The notes under the pieces are model-generated. The model had not been told where the DNA came from and made no database searches. It was given only the letters and a program-made list of their open reading frames with translations. This document shows positions 6,984-13,601 of a DNA stretch of 14,860 bases, piece after piece. Location of the stretch: contig CALGLM010000488.1 of NCBI GenBank assembly GCA_937930275.1, forward strand, positions 1 to 14,860, in the 5' to 3' direction. How positions within the stretch are numbered: position 1 is the stretch's first letter; each line of letters begins with the position of its first letter. The position numbers and the translations under genes are program-made. The DNA is from an uncultured Ignavibacteria bacterium (GTDB taxonomy: Bacteria > Bacteroidota > Ignavibacteria > Ignavibacteriales > Melioribacteraceae).

Positions 6984-7546
6984 TGAAATTGTATAATTTA
7001 ATTATTGTCTTATTATTGCTTGCCGATTTGTTATTTGCCCAAGAAACAGATACCACAAAAATAATTTCTACAGATAGTAGTTTGGCTTATGTTAACGACT
7101 CTGTAAACGTTAGAGAAATTTTAGCGAAAGAAATTGAAGAGATAAAAGCAAAACAAAATGAAGAAGATAAAAAACTGCAAACATTGGTGATTTCGAAAAA
7201 AAACGAAGAAACGGAAAGCGGATTTAGTATTATTGAATACTTGTTTGTCGGAATTGAATCTATCTTGGTTATTACTATCGGCATTTTATATTTAAGACGT
7301 AAAAAAGGAAAAAAAAGAAACGAACTTAAAAAGTTAAAATTTAATATATCAAAATTACGTGAAGAAAAAATTGTTTGCGGACTTACCAACGATTTAACCA
7401 CCGTACGCAGACAGCTTCAAACAATTCCGATTGATTATAATGACGGCGGAAAAGACGTAATTAGAAAAGCAAGGCAATATTCAATTTCTAAAGGAGAGGT
7501 ATATTTAGCCGCCAAATTAAAGCTGCTAACCGGTGAATTAAAATGA
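6983..7546 (+). CDS. Membrane-anchored protein of unknown function in the flagellar operon
   Basis: I do not recognise this 187-aa protein with confidence. It starts with a signal peptide (MKLYNLIIVLLLLADLLFAQ, probable cleavage before or at Q20), followed by about 60 polar residues with a coiled-coil-prone Glu/Lys stretch (43-66), one transmembrane segment (about 83-104), a strongly basic juxtamembrane patch (RRKKGKKRNELKKLK, 105-119) and a cytoplasmic tail of about 70 residues. The tail ends with VIRKARQYSISKGEV then LAAKLKLL, which loosely recalls the C-terminal ISxGEVELAL-type motif of SwrB/DUF6115-like flagellar accessory proteins; this is a weak analogy. The start shares one base with the preceding stop (TAATG), and the 3' end overlaps the FliK-like gene by 4 bases (ATGA), so translation is coupled on both sides. 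A basal-body or export-linked membrane role is inferred only. Confidence 0.72.
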   Translation: MKLYNLIIVLLLLADLLFAQETDTTKIISTDSSLAYVNDSVNVREILAKEIEEIKAKQNEEDKKLQTLVISKKNEETESGFSIIEYLFVGIESILVITIGILYLRRKKGKKRNELKKLKFNISKLREEKIVCGLTNDLTTVRRQLQTIPIDYNDGGKDVIRKARQYSISKGEVYLAAKLKLLTGELK

Positions 7547-8715
7547 TATCCGGAATAGAAGGGAATAATATTATTTCCGATTCGTTAATAAAAATTGCAG
7601 GCAAAGGGATAATTAAAAATCCTCCTACCGAAAACAGTGTGGTATTATTAAAAGTATTTGAAAAAGTTGATAACGGTTTTAAGCTACTTATTAACGGTGA
7701 TATTTTTATTGCTAAACTCCCGTTTCAGGTTAAAACCGGCGAAACAATGCTCGGAAAAGTTATCAGTGCTAATCCATTAGTAATAGGATTGGATAATTTT
7801 GTACACTTGAAGTTTATTGACCAGCAATTTTTTGCCGGATTAGCAGAAAAACTTGGTTTTAAGCCGGATAAGTTTAATGTTGAATTAATAGGTAAGTTGT
7901 TAGGCGGAAAAAAAGCATTACTTAAATCTAAAATTGAAGATATGGTTGATATTTGCGAACCGGATTATACTTTAACGGAAATGCAAATGAGTATGCTGGT
8001 AAATTTGCTTTGGAACTCGGATTATACGGATAAAAGAGAAATACTTAGCGAAATAAAGATTATTAAAGAAATTCCTTTCGATAAGTTGTGTAACGAGATC
8101 TTTAAATCGGTTATACGATTAAATAATCTTAATTTGCCTATGGAAATATACAATAAAATTAAAGAGTGTTTTTTTGTAGATTTAGATACGGCAAATTCAG
8201 TTAGCGAAAGTAAAATTTCGGACATAATTAAACTCGTATTATTCTTAGATGATTATTCCGAAAAACTAATTGCATTAAAAACCGAAAGTGAAGAGTTAAA
8301 CACGTTTACCTATAAAATTATGCAGTATGTTTTTCAAAAAAGTATTTATCATAATTTTAATTTTTATCCTGATTTTTATATAGTTTTTAACAATAAAGAG
8401 CTTGATTTGGTGATTTATAGCATTGAGCTTATAGAAGGAAGTAAAGGTGCAAATTATTTTAAGTTGGATATGCGTTGCGGCAAAGAAAATAGTTTTATAG
8501 GAAGTGTAAACGGATATTATTCGGGCAAGGGTTTTTCCGGAAAGGTTACGGTACCGGAAGTATTTAATAAAGAAATAAAAGAAAGATTTGATAGAATATT
8601 AAATACTTTAGCTCATCAAACAGGTCTTTTCTTAAATTTATCTTTAGAACAAGGTTATCAAAATTCCGAAATGATGTATAAACTTAAAAGCGATATGCTA
8701 AATTTTAAGGCATAA
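7543..8715 (+). CDS. Divergent FliK-like protein (candidate hook-length control protein)
   Basis: The 390-aa protein has no signal peptide or membrane segment. The N-terminal part (about 30-90) is beta-rich with the rhythm VLLKVFEKVDNGFKLLINGD, IFIAKL, VKTGETMLGKVISANPLVIGL, resembling the N-terminal segment of FliK-like proteins of several phyla. The middle (about 95-290) is helical and unremarkable. The C-terminal part (about 305-372) fits the FliK hook-control pattern: LDMRCGKE, a Gly-rich strand, VTVPE, then a helix and HQTGLFLNLSLEQG, similar to the L-x-x-x-G-L-x-L ending of that domain. FliK senses hook length and switches export specificity, so it belongs in an operon with rod and hook genes. 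It lacks the long Pro/Gln-rich ruler common in FliK. I see a resemblance, not a clear hit; it may be another export substrate or accessory protein. A strong sigma-54 promoter match overlaps its last codons. Confidence 0.45.
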   Translation: MISGIEGNNIISDSLIKIAGKGIIKNPPTENSVVLLKVFEKVDNGFKLLINGDIFIAKLPFQVKTGETMLGKVISANPLVIGLDNFVHLKFIDQQFFAGLAEKLGFKPDKFNVELIGKLLGGKKALLKSKIEDMVDICEPDYTLTEMQMSMLVNLLWNSDYTDKREILSEIKIIKEIPFDKLCNEIFKSVIRLNNLNLPMEIYNKIKECFFVDLDTANSVSESKISDIIKLVLFLDDYSEKLIALKTESEELNTFTYKIMQYVFQKSIYHNFNFYPDFYIVFNNKELDLVIYSIELIEGSKGANYFKLDMRCGKENSFIGSVNGYYSGKGFSGKVTVPEVFNKEIKERFDRILNTLAHQTGLFLNLSLEQGYQNSEMMYKLKSDMLNFKA

Positions 8716-8723
8716 TATTTGCT
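8708..8723 (+). promoter_or_regulatory. Sigma-54 (-24/-12) promoter for the flgF operon
   Basis: AGGCATAATATTTGCT matches the RpoN consensus TGGCAYR-N4-TTGCW at every position except the first. GG is at 8709-8710 and GC at 8721-8722, with the obligatory 10-base gap between them. It lies at the very end of the FliK-like gene and just ahead of the rod/ring operon. The predicted transcription start, 12 bases after the -12 C, is about 8734, at the ATG (8736) of the next gene. Other TGGCA occurrences I looked at in the window lack TTGC at this distance. RpoN control of rod and ring genes is well known in polarly flagellated bacteria. No bacterial enhancer-binding protein is encoded in the window. 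Confidence 0.6.
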
Positions 8724-8735
8724 TTATAAATTTAT

Positions 8736-8918
8736 ATGGAAGAAAAATTAAAGTTTATACAAATTGCCAAAAAAAAAGGCTTATTAAAAAAAGATAATTC
8801 CAAACTGATACATTTAAGCGGATTGGAAAATGATCAAAATATATCGCCAAAGTTAAATTTGTTAACTGTAGAATTACTAAAGGCGGTATATAAAATAAGC
8901 GGAGGAAATAAGAAATGA
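8736..8918 (+). CDS. Small 60-aa protein of unknown function upstream of flgF
   Basis: I do not recognise this protein. It is 60 aa, basic, without signal peptide or membrane segment, with a Lys-rich N-terminal helix (FIQIAKKKGLLKK) and a second probable helix (LNLLTVELLKAVYKI). No Shine-Dalgarno sequence precedes its ATG, but the predicted sigma-54 transcription start falls within about two bases of it, so it may be translated from a leaderless mRNA. The stop overlaps the flgF ATG by 4 bases (ATGA), and the strong flgF ribosome binding site lies within its last codons, which supports real coding. A run of 9 A at 8769-8777 lies in the coding region. Anti-sigma FlgM was considered because of the size, but no FlgM pattern is visible. 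Confidence 0.55.
   Translation: MEEKLKFIQIAKKKGLLKKDNSKLIHLSGLENDQNISPKLNLLTVELLKAVYKISGGNKK
8901..8905 (+). promoter_or_regulatory. Strong ribosome binding site of flgF (GGAGG)
   Basis: GGAGG lies 9 bases before the flgF ATG at 8915 and inside the end of the 60-aa gene. It is one of the best Shine-Dalgarno sequences in the window and fixes the flgF start. Confidence 0.7.
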
Positions 8919-9622
8919 TAAAAGGTTTGTACAATTCCGGAATAAGCATGTACACCAGAATGAAAAACATGGAAATAATTGCAAACAACCTGGCAAATTT
9001 AAACACAACAGGTTTTAAGCGTGAAGTTCCCTTTTCTGAATATTTATCACGAGAAGACGGTGTACAAGTTAAAGTTGTAACTGATTTCAGCAACGGAAAT
9101 TTAACCGAAACCGGAAATCCTTTTGATTTGGCAATTACAGGGAACGGATTTTTTATGGTTCAAGGTGATAACGGTAAAGAGATAACCAAAAGCGGGAAGT
9201 TTAATATTTCGGAAGACGGGTTTTTGGTTGATGAACGAGGGCAAAAAGTTTTAAGTTCCAACGGAGCTATAAACATTATGGATTCGATTATTGAAAAAGA
9301 TAAACCGATTACTATTACTAAAAGCGGTATTATTAAACAAGGAGATACTATTATTGATAAATTAAGTATCACCAATGTTGAAAATCCTAATTTATTAGTT
9401 AGAACCGAAGGACAAAATTTTAAATATCCTGATGAAGAATACCAACCTGCAAACGAAACAGATTACGAAATTTTACAAGGATACTTGGAAGAATCGAATG
9501 CTAATCCGATAATTGAACTTGAAAACATGATAAGAATTAGCAAAGATTTTGAAGCTGCCCAAAAAGCAGTTAATTCAATTGATACGGTACTTGGTCAATC
9601 AAAAGAAATTGGAAGAGTATAA
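8915..9622 (+). CDS. flgF: Flagellar proximal rod protein FlgF
   Basis: FlgF is a minor structural subunit of the proximal rod, exported through the flagellar type III apparatus without a cleaved signal. The 235-aa protein has the N-terminal rod/hook signature (SMYTRMKNMEIIANNLANLN then TTGFKR), the central FlgE/F/G-like beta domain with LTETGNPFDLAITGNGFFMV (about 67-86), and the C-terminal helix segment LQGYLEESNANPIIELENMI (about 188-207) followed by FEAAQKAV. The length is usual for FlgF (about 240-250) and shorter than FlgG next door, and flgF-flgG adjacency is typical, so FlgF is preferred over FlgG for this copy. It overlaps the preceding small gene by 4 bases and is followed after 17 bases by flgG. 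Confidence 0.9.
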   Translation: MIKGLYNSGISMYTRMKNMEIIANNLANLNTTGFKREVPFSEYLSREDGVQVKVVTDFSNGNLTETGNPFDLAITGNGFFMVQGDNGKEITKSGKFNISEDGFLVDERGQKVLSSNGAINIMDSIIEKDKPITITKSGIIKQGDTIIDKLSITNVENPNLLVRTEGQNFKYPDEEYQPANETDYEILQGYLEESNANPIIELENMIRISKDFEAAQKAVNSIDTVLGQSKEIGRV

Positions 9623-9639
9623 TAGGAGTATAAAAATAT

Positions 9640-10440
9640 ATGTCAACACGTGCCTTAAGAACTGCAGCGGCCGGAATGTATGCCCAGCAAATAAATATTG
9701 AAGTAATTTCAAATAATATTGCCAATATAAACACGACCGGTTTTAAGAAAAATAGAGCCGAGTTTAAAGATTTAATCTATCAAGAAGTTTCGGCTAACCC
9801 ACAAAACGTAGATACACCGGGTATTGTAGAAAATGCAAATTCAAAAGTTTTAGTGGGTACAGGCGTAAAGCCTTCGTCAACACAAAAAGAGTTTAAACAG
9901 GGAGACTTGCAGCAAACAGGACAAAAATTGGATATGGCAATTTACGGAGACGGCTTTTTCCAAGTTCGTAAAGCTGACGGTTTATTAGCATATACAAGAG
10001 ACGGATCATTTAAATTGTCAAAAGACGGCTCGCTTGTAACGTCAAACGGTCAAATTTTAGAACCCGGTTTTAACATCACTGATGACTTTACTGATATAGC
10101 TATAAGTAAAGACGGGGTTGTAACGGGAAAAACTTATAGCGGAGATAGTGTTGAATTAGGTACAATAGAGCTTGCTAAATTTGTTAACCCTGCCGGTCTT
10201 AAACCGATTGGTGATAATTTATATACAGAAACCGAAGTATCCGGTGCTCCAATTTTGGGAAATGCCGGCTCCGAAGGTTACGGCGAAGTTAATCAGGGCT
10301 TTTTGGAATCTTCCAATGTTGATATAGTTGAAGAAATGATTAATATGATTACGGCTCAAAGATCTTATGAAATAAATTCTAAGACTGTTCAAACCGTTGA
10401 ACAAATGTTAACTATTGCAAATAACTTAAAGAGATCATAA
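9640..10440 (+). CDS. flgG: Flagellar distal rod protein FlgG
   Basis: FlgG makes the distal rod that crosses peptidoglycan and outer membrane inside the P and L rings. The 266-aa protein matches the family length. It begins with the typical STRALRTAAAGMYAQQINIE and NNIANINTTGFKKNRAEF, continues with TGQKLDMAIYGDGFFQV (about 92-108) and ends with VNQGFLESSNVDIVEEM (about 226-242), MITAQRSYEINSKTVQT and IANNLKRS, all FlgG hallmarks. The ATG at 9640 has AGGAG at 9624-9628, 11 bases upstream, a slightly long but acceptable spacing. It lies between flgF and flgA and is evidently co-transcribed with them. Nothing is unusual. Confidence 0.96.
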   Translation: MSTRALRTAAAGMYAQQINIEVISNNIANINTTGFKKNRAEFKDLIYQEVSANPQNVDTPGIVENANSKVLVGTGVKPSSTQKEFKQGDLQQTGQKLDMAIYGDGFFQVRKADGLLAYTRDGSFKLSKDGSLVTSNGQILEPGFNITDDFTDIAISKDGVVTGKTYSGDSVELGTIELAKFVNPAGLKPIGDNLYTETEVSGAPILGNAGSEGYGEVNQGFLESSNVDIVEEMINMITAQRSYEINSKTVQTVEQMLTIANNLKRS

Positions 10441-10444
10441 TAAA

Positions 10445-11104
10445 ATGATAACATTGCTATTATTTGTTGTAGGGTTGTTTAATTTAAATAGTAACAGTGA
10501 CGAGTTAAACAATTTCCTTAACGCTAAGCTAACCGGATACTCGAAAATTGTATGGGAAGTTACGTCACTTCCTATAGGGTTTAAGTCGGTTGATGATAGC
10601 AGGTTAATACTTGATAAAGACGGAGATATAAAAATTAAGGGAGAATATTTATATCTTCCGGTACAAGTTAAAAGAAATGACGGAAGGTTTTCAAATTCTG
10701 TTGTTACGTTAAAAGTAAAACTTTATAAAAATGTTTTTACTGCAATTAAAACTATACAAAAAGGGGAAGTAGTAAAAATAGAAGATGTAACTATTACGGA
10801 AAGTGATGTAACAGGATTAAGAAGTGAATCTATTTCGGATTTCGGAGAAAATAAAACTTATAGGGCTAAATTTACAATAAAAGAAGGAACGATAATTGAG
10901 GCAAATGTAGTAGAAGAGCTTCCGGTAATATTGATAGGAACTGTTGTAAAAGCAGTAAAAGAAACCGGAATGATTAAAATAAGTTTTGACGCTAAGGCTA
11001 AAGATGACGGTAAAATTGGAGATGTTATTAGAGTACAACGAGATGACGGTAAAATTTTTAAAGCAAAAATTGAAAATAAAGAAATAGTAAAAATAATAGA
11101 GTAA
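10445..11104 (+). CDS. flgA: P-ring assembly chaperone FlgA
   Basis: FlgA is the periplasmic chaperone that helps FlgI assemble the P ring. This 219-aa protein starts with a short hydrophobic segment (MITLLLFVVGLFNLNSN), probably a signal peptide with an unclear cleavage site. Its C-terminal half is a SAF domain: TIQKGEVVKIEDVTITE (about 99-115), then IKEGTIIEANVVEELPVI with IGTVVKAV and IGDVIRVQRDDGKIFKAKI, the strand pattern of FlgA with its conserved G-x-x-I-x-x-N-x-V and G-D-x-I-x-V elements. The N-terminal part is poorly conserved, as usual. It sits just before flgH and flgI, where it is needed. GAGA at 10431-10434 is a weak ribosome binding site. FlgA is confidently called from the C-terminus and the context. 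Confidence 0.88.
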   Translation: MITLLLFVVGLFNLNSNSDELNNFLNAKLTGYSKIVWEVTSLPIGFKSVDDSRLILDKDGDIKIKGEYLYLPVQVKRNDGRFSNSVVTLKVKLYKNVFTAIKTIQKGEVVKIEDVTITESDVTGLRSESISDFGENKTYRAKFTIKEGTIIEANVVEELPVILIGTVVKAVKETGMIKISFDAKAKDDGKIGDVIRVQRDDGKIFKAKIENKEIVKIIE

Positions 11105-11109
11105 TAGAT

Positions 11110-11679
11110 ATGAAAAAGTTACTTGGTTTATTGGTATTTATAACATTCAACATATATGCGCAGGATATGAGAGAAAATGCGGCAGCATCGTTATTTTCGG
11201 ATTATAAAGCTGTGCGTATTGGTGATATGGTTACGGTTTTAGTAGTGGAATCATCACAGGCAACAAACCAAGCACAATTAAATGCCGGAAGGGAAGGTAA
11301 AATAGGGTTTGGATTTACGGGTACAAGTGACGGTACTTCAATGGGGAGTGCTGACGTATCTGTAAATTCAAGCAATCAGTTTAAAGGCGGCGGTAGTAGC
11401 AGCGCCGGCGGGTTAGTTAAAACAACAATGAGTGTTGTAATAGATTCGGTATTAAACAACGGCTCGGTAAGAATTAAGGGCTCGCGTAAAATTTCAATTA
11501 ACGGTGAAGACCAAAATGTAACTATTAAAGGTTTTATAAGAACAAGTGATATTACATCAGGTAATACCGTTTATTCTTATAATATCAGTGAAGCAGAAAT
11601 AGTTTTTGAAGGGAGCGGAATGATTGATCGCAGTACTTCACCCGGTTGGTTAACAAAATTATTTCATTGGCTATTTTAG
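11110..11679 (+). CDS. flgH: L-ring protein FlgH lacking the lipoprotein cysteine
   Basis: FlgH forms the outer-membrane L ring and is normally a lipoprotein. The core is clear: ASLFSDYKAVRIGDMVTVLV (about 27-46), the Gly/Ser-rich region with FKGGGSSSAGGLVKTTMSVV, LNNGSVRIKGSRKISINGED, FIRTSDITSGNTVYS then ISEAEIVFEGSGMID, ending GWLTKLFHWLF, all characteristic. At 189 aa it is shorter than the usual 220-235. The signal peptide MKKLLGLLVFITFNIYAQ has no lipobox Cys, and the whole protein contains no Cys; cleavage would be by signal peptidase I near A-Q. The usual N-terminal linker after the lipid Cys is also missing, so the ring core begins almost at the cleavage site. No alternative in-frame upstream start exists. 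How it is held in the outer membrane is therefore open. Confidence 0.92.
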   Translation: MKKLLGLLVFITFNIYAQDMRENAAASLFSDYKAVRIGDMVTVLVVESSQATNQAQLNAGREGKIGFGFTGTSDGTSMGSADVSVNSSNQFKGGGSSSAGGLVKTTMSVVIDSVLNNGSVRIKGSRKISINGEDQNVTIKGFIRTSDITSGNTVYSYNISEAEIVFEGSGMIDRSTSPGWLTKLFHWLF

Positions 11680-11680
11680 G
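11678..11680 (+). promoter_or_regulatory. Ribosome binding site deciding the flgI start
   Basis: AGG formed by the flgH stop codon and the next base lies 7 bases before the third of three consecutive ATG codons (11682, 11685, 11688). The spacing favours 11688, which also gives the cleanest signal peptide (MKKF at its start). Confidence 0.45.
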
Positions 11681-11687
11681 TATGATG

Positions 11688-12779
11688 ATGAAAAAGTTTA
11701 TTTTTATTTTAAGTTTGCTGCTAATTTACAATTCTATTTATTCTCAGCGAATAAAAGACATCTCGTATTTTAAGGGAGTAAATAGCGAACAGCTTATCGG
11801 ATACGGGTTGGTAGTAGGTTTAGCCGGAACCGGTGATAGTTATCGCTCTACTTTTACCGTTCAATCTGTAACAAGTATGCTTAAGAGATTTGGAATAACT
11901 GTGCCCGAAACTAATTTAAGAACACGAAATGTTTGTGCCGTTATGGTTACCGCAACGGTTGCTAATGCTCTTAAACCGGGGACAGAATTTGATATAACAG
12001 TATCATCAATGGGAGATGCTACAAGTTTAATGGGAGGAACTTTGTTATTAACTCCCCTTTCGGGAAAAGACGGCAAATTATATGGTTTTGGACAAGGACC
12101 AATTTCAATTGGCGGTTATGATATAAATACCGGAAGCGGCGGAAGAGTAGCTAAAAATCACTCTTTAGCCGGTAGAATTCCAAACGGAGGTAATTTAGAA
12201 TATGAAATGCCGGGAGGACAGTTTCCGACTGACCAAATAAGCGTATTATTACGCGAACCCGATTTTACGACTGCAAATAATATTGCTTCTTCAATTAATA
12301 CAAAATTTGGAGACGGAACAGCTATTGCATTAGGATCAACCGAAATTAAAGTTACGGTTCCGGAAGCCGAAAAAAATAATATGACAAAATTTTTAGCTAC
12401 TGTTGAAGCATTGGAAACGCAAAAAGATGCCGTTGCAAGAGTTGTACTAAATGAAAAAACGGGTACTATTGTTAGTGGTGCATTTGTTAAAATATTACCT
12501 GTTACAATATCGCACGGAAGCTTAAATATTACCGTAAATTCGTTTCCTATAGTTTCGCAGCCCGAAGCATTTTCGCAGGGGCAGACAGTTGTAGTAAATA
12601 ATTTAGTACCAAAAGTTGAACAAGAAGGAAACAGCACTGTTTCAATACAAGGTGCAAGCAACGTACAAGAAGTTGCGGAAGCATTAAACTCGTTAAAAGT
12701 TTCTCCACGCGATATTATTGCAATTTTTCAAGCGTTAAAAGAAGCGGGAGCATTATCAGCGGAATTAATAGTGATTTAA
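11688..12779 (+). CDS. flgI: Flagellar P-ring protein FlgI
   Basis: FlgI is exported by Sec to the periplasm and forms the P ring around the rod, with FlgA as chaperone. From the ATG at 11688 the protein is 363 aa, matching the family (about 350-375). It has a signal peptide (MKKFIFILSLLLIYNSIYSQ), then the nearly invariant RIKDISYFKGVNSEQLIGYG and LVVGLAGTGD, AVMVTATV, FDITVSSMGDA, GGTLLLTPLSGKDGKLY, GQGPISIGG and the C-terminal LNSLKVSPRDIIAIFQALKE with AGALSAELIVI. The frame also opens earlier, at a TTG at 11646 inside flgH, but that start would add 14 residues ahead of the signal peptide and lacks support. The protein has a single Cys, so an internal disulfide as in enterobacterial FlgI is not possible. 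Three tandem ATG codons leave a two-residue uncertainty. Confidence 0.95.
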   Translation: MKKFIFILSLLLIYNSIYSQRIKDISYFKGVNSEQLIGYGLVVGLAGTGDSYRSTFTVQSVTSMLKRFGITVPETNLRTRNVCAVMVTATVANALKPGTEFDITVSSMGDATSLMGGTLLLTPLSGKDGKLYGFGQGPISIGGYDINTGSGGRVAKNHSLAGRIPNGGNLEYEMPGGQFPTDQISVLLREPDFTTANNIASSINTKFGDGTAIALGSTEIKVTVPEAEKNNMTKFLATVEALETQKDAVARVVLNEKTGTIVSGAFVKILPVTISHGSLNITVNSFPIVSQPEAFSQGQTVVVNNLVPKVEQEGNSTVSIQGASNVQEVAEALNSLKVSPRDIIAIFQALKEAGALSAELIVI

Positions 12780-12782
12780 ACC

Positions 12783-13601
12783 ATGGACGATTTAAAACTA
12801 AAAATAACTGACATAAGCAAGCATTTTAATCGCACTCCGGAAATTTCGGATAGTAGCGGAATTAAGGATAAAACTAAACTTGCACAAGCCTCAAAAGATT
12901 TTGAGACTTTAATGACTTCAATGCTTATTAAAAGCATGACCCAAAACTCGAAAGGAATGTTTGGGGAAGAAAGCGAAGGTTTTGGTAATGACATGATGAG
13001 CGTGCTTTATGAAAGCCAGCTTGCGGATATGATTACCAAAAATAAAGGATTAGGTATTGCCGATATGATTTACCAAAAGTTAACCGGTGAAAAATTACCC
13101 ATAACAATACCTATAAGAACAACTGAAAAAATGACTGATATAAGAACCGATGATAATGTAAGTTATAACAAAGTAGAACCAAGCAGAACATCGTTAGATA
13201 GACTTAAAAACTATGATGATATAATAAAAGAAGCATCCGAAGAGTTTGGTGTGCCGGAAAATATTATTAAATCCGTTATTCTAACAGAATCGGCCGCAAA
13301 TCCAAACGCACTTTCAAGATGTAAAGCAAAAGGGTTGATGCAATTAATGGATGGTACGGCAAAAGACTTAGGCGTTAGAAATGTATGGGATGCAAGAGAA
13401 AATATTTTTGGAGGTACTAAATATTTATCTCAGATGTTACGACAATATAATGGTGACTTAAAATTAGCTTTAGCGGCTTATAATGCAGGTCCCGGAAATG
13501 TTGATAAGTATAACGGAGTACCTCCTTTTAGCGAAACGAAGCAATACGTTGCTCGTGTGTTCGGTTATTTAAAAAATTGGGAGAGCGAAAATGAATCCTA
13601 A
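12783..13601 (+). CDS. flgJ: FlgJ rod-cap protein fused to a lytic transglycosylase (SLT) domain
   Basis: FlgJ caps the growing rod, and its second domain cuts peptidoglycan so that the rod can pass. Residues 32-100 are the rod-binding domain (LAQASKDFETLMTSMLIKSM, then GFGNDMMSVLYESQLADMI). After a linker of about 40 residues comes a Slt-type lytic transglycosylase domain (about 145-265): VPENIIKSVILTESAANPNA with the predicted catalytic Glu169, KGLMQLMDGTAKDLGV, NIFGGTKYLSQML, LALAAYNAGPGNVDKYNG and a final ETKQYVARV. Enterobacterial FlgJ carries a glucosaminidase (GH73) domain here, so this is the alternative fusion type known in other phyla. There is no signal peptide, as expected for export by the flagellar apparatus. 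The ATG at 12783 has no visible Shine-Dalgarno sequence and lies 3 bases after flgI. It overlaps flgN by 11 bases. Confidence 0.93.
   Translation: MDDLKLKITDISKHFNRTPEISDSSGIKDKTKLAQASKDFETLMTSMLIKSMTQNSKGMFGEESEGFGNDMMSVLYESQLADMITKNKGLGIADMIYQKLTGEKLPITIPIRTTEKMTDIRTDDNVSYNKVEPSRTSLDRLKNYDDIIKEASEEFGVPENIIKSVILTESAANPNALSRCKAKGLMQLMDGTAKDLGVRNVWDARENIFGGTKYLSQMLRQYNGDLKLALAAYNAGPGNVDKYNGVPPFSETKQYVARVFGYLKNWESENES

Noticed and set aside
8736..8918. FlgM anti-sigma identity for the 60-aa gene
   Set aside because: The size is near that of a small FlgM, but the typical C-terminal sigma-binding helices are not recognisable; kept as unknown.
9124..9145. TGGCA sequence in flgF as another sigma-54 site
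   Set aside because: No TTGC at the required distance, and it encodes the conserved DLAITGNGFF segment; other TGGCA occurrences I looked at failed in the same way.
11646..11687. Longer FlgI frame from a TTG inside the end of flgH
   Set aside because: It would put 14 extra residues before a clean signal peptide and has no ribosome binding site; the ATG at 11688 fits AGG spacing and signal peptide structure.
12158..12661. Open frame of 167 codons on the minus strand
   Set aside because: It lies wholly inside flgI, has a composition typical of antisense to a conserved gene, and shows no recognisable protein pattern.
13035..13063. TAAA followed by GCCGATA, resembling a sigma-28 promoter
   Set aside because: The spacing is 12 bases rather than 15, it is inside flgJ, and the bases encode the conserved GIADMI segment.
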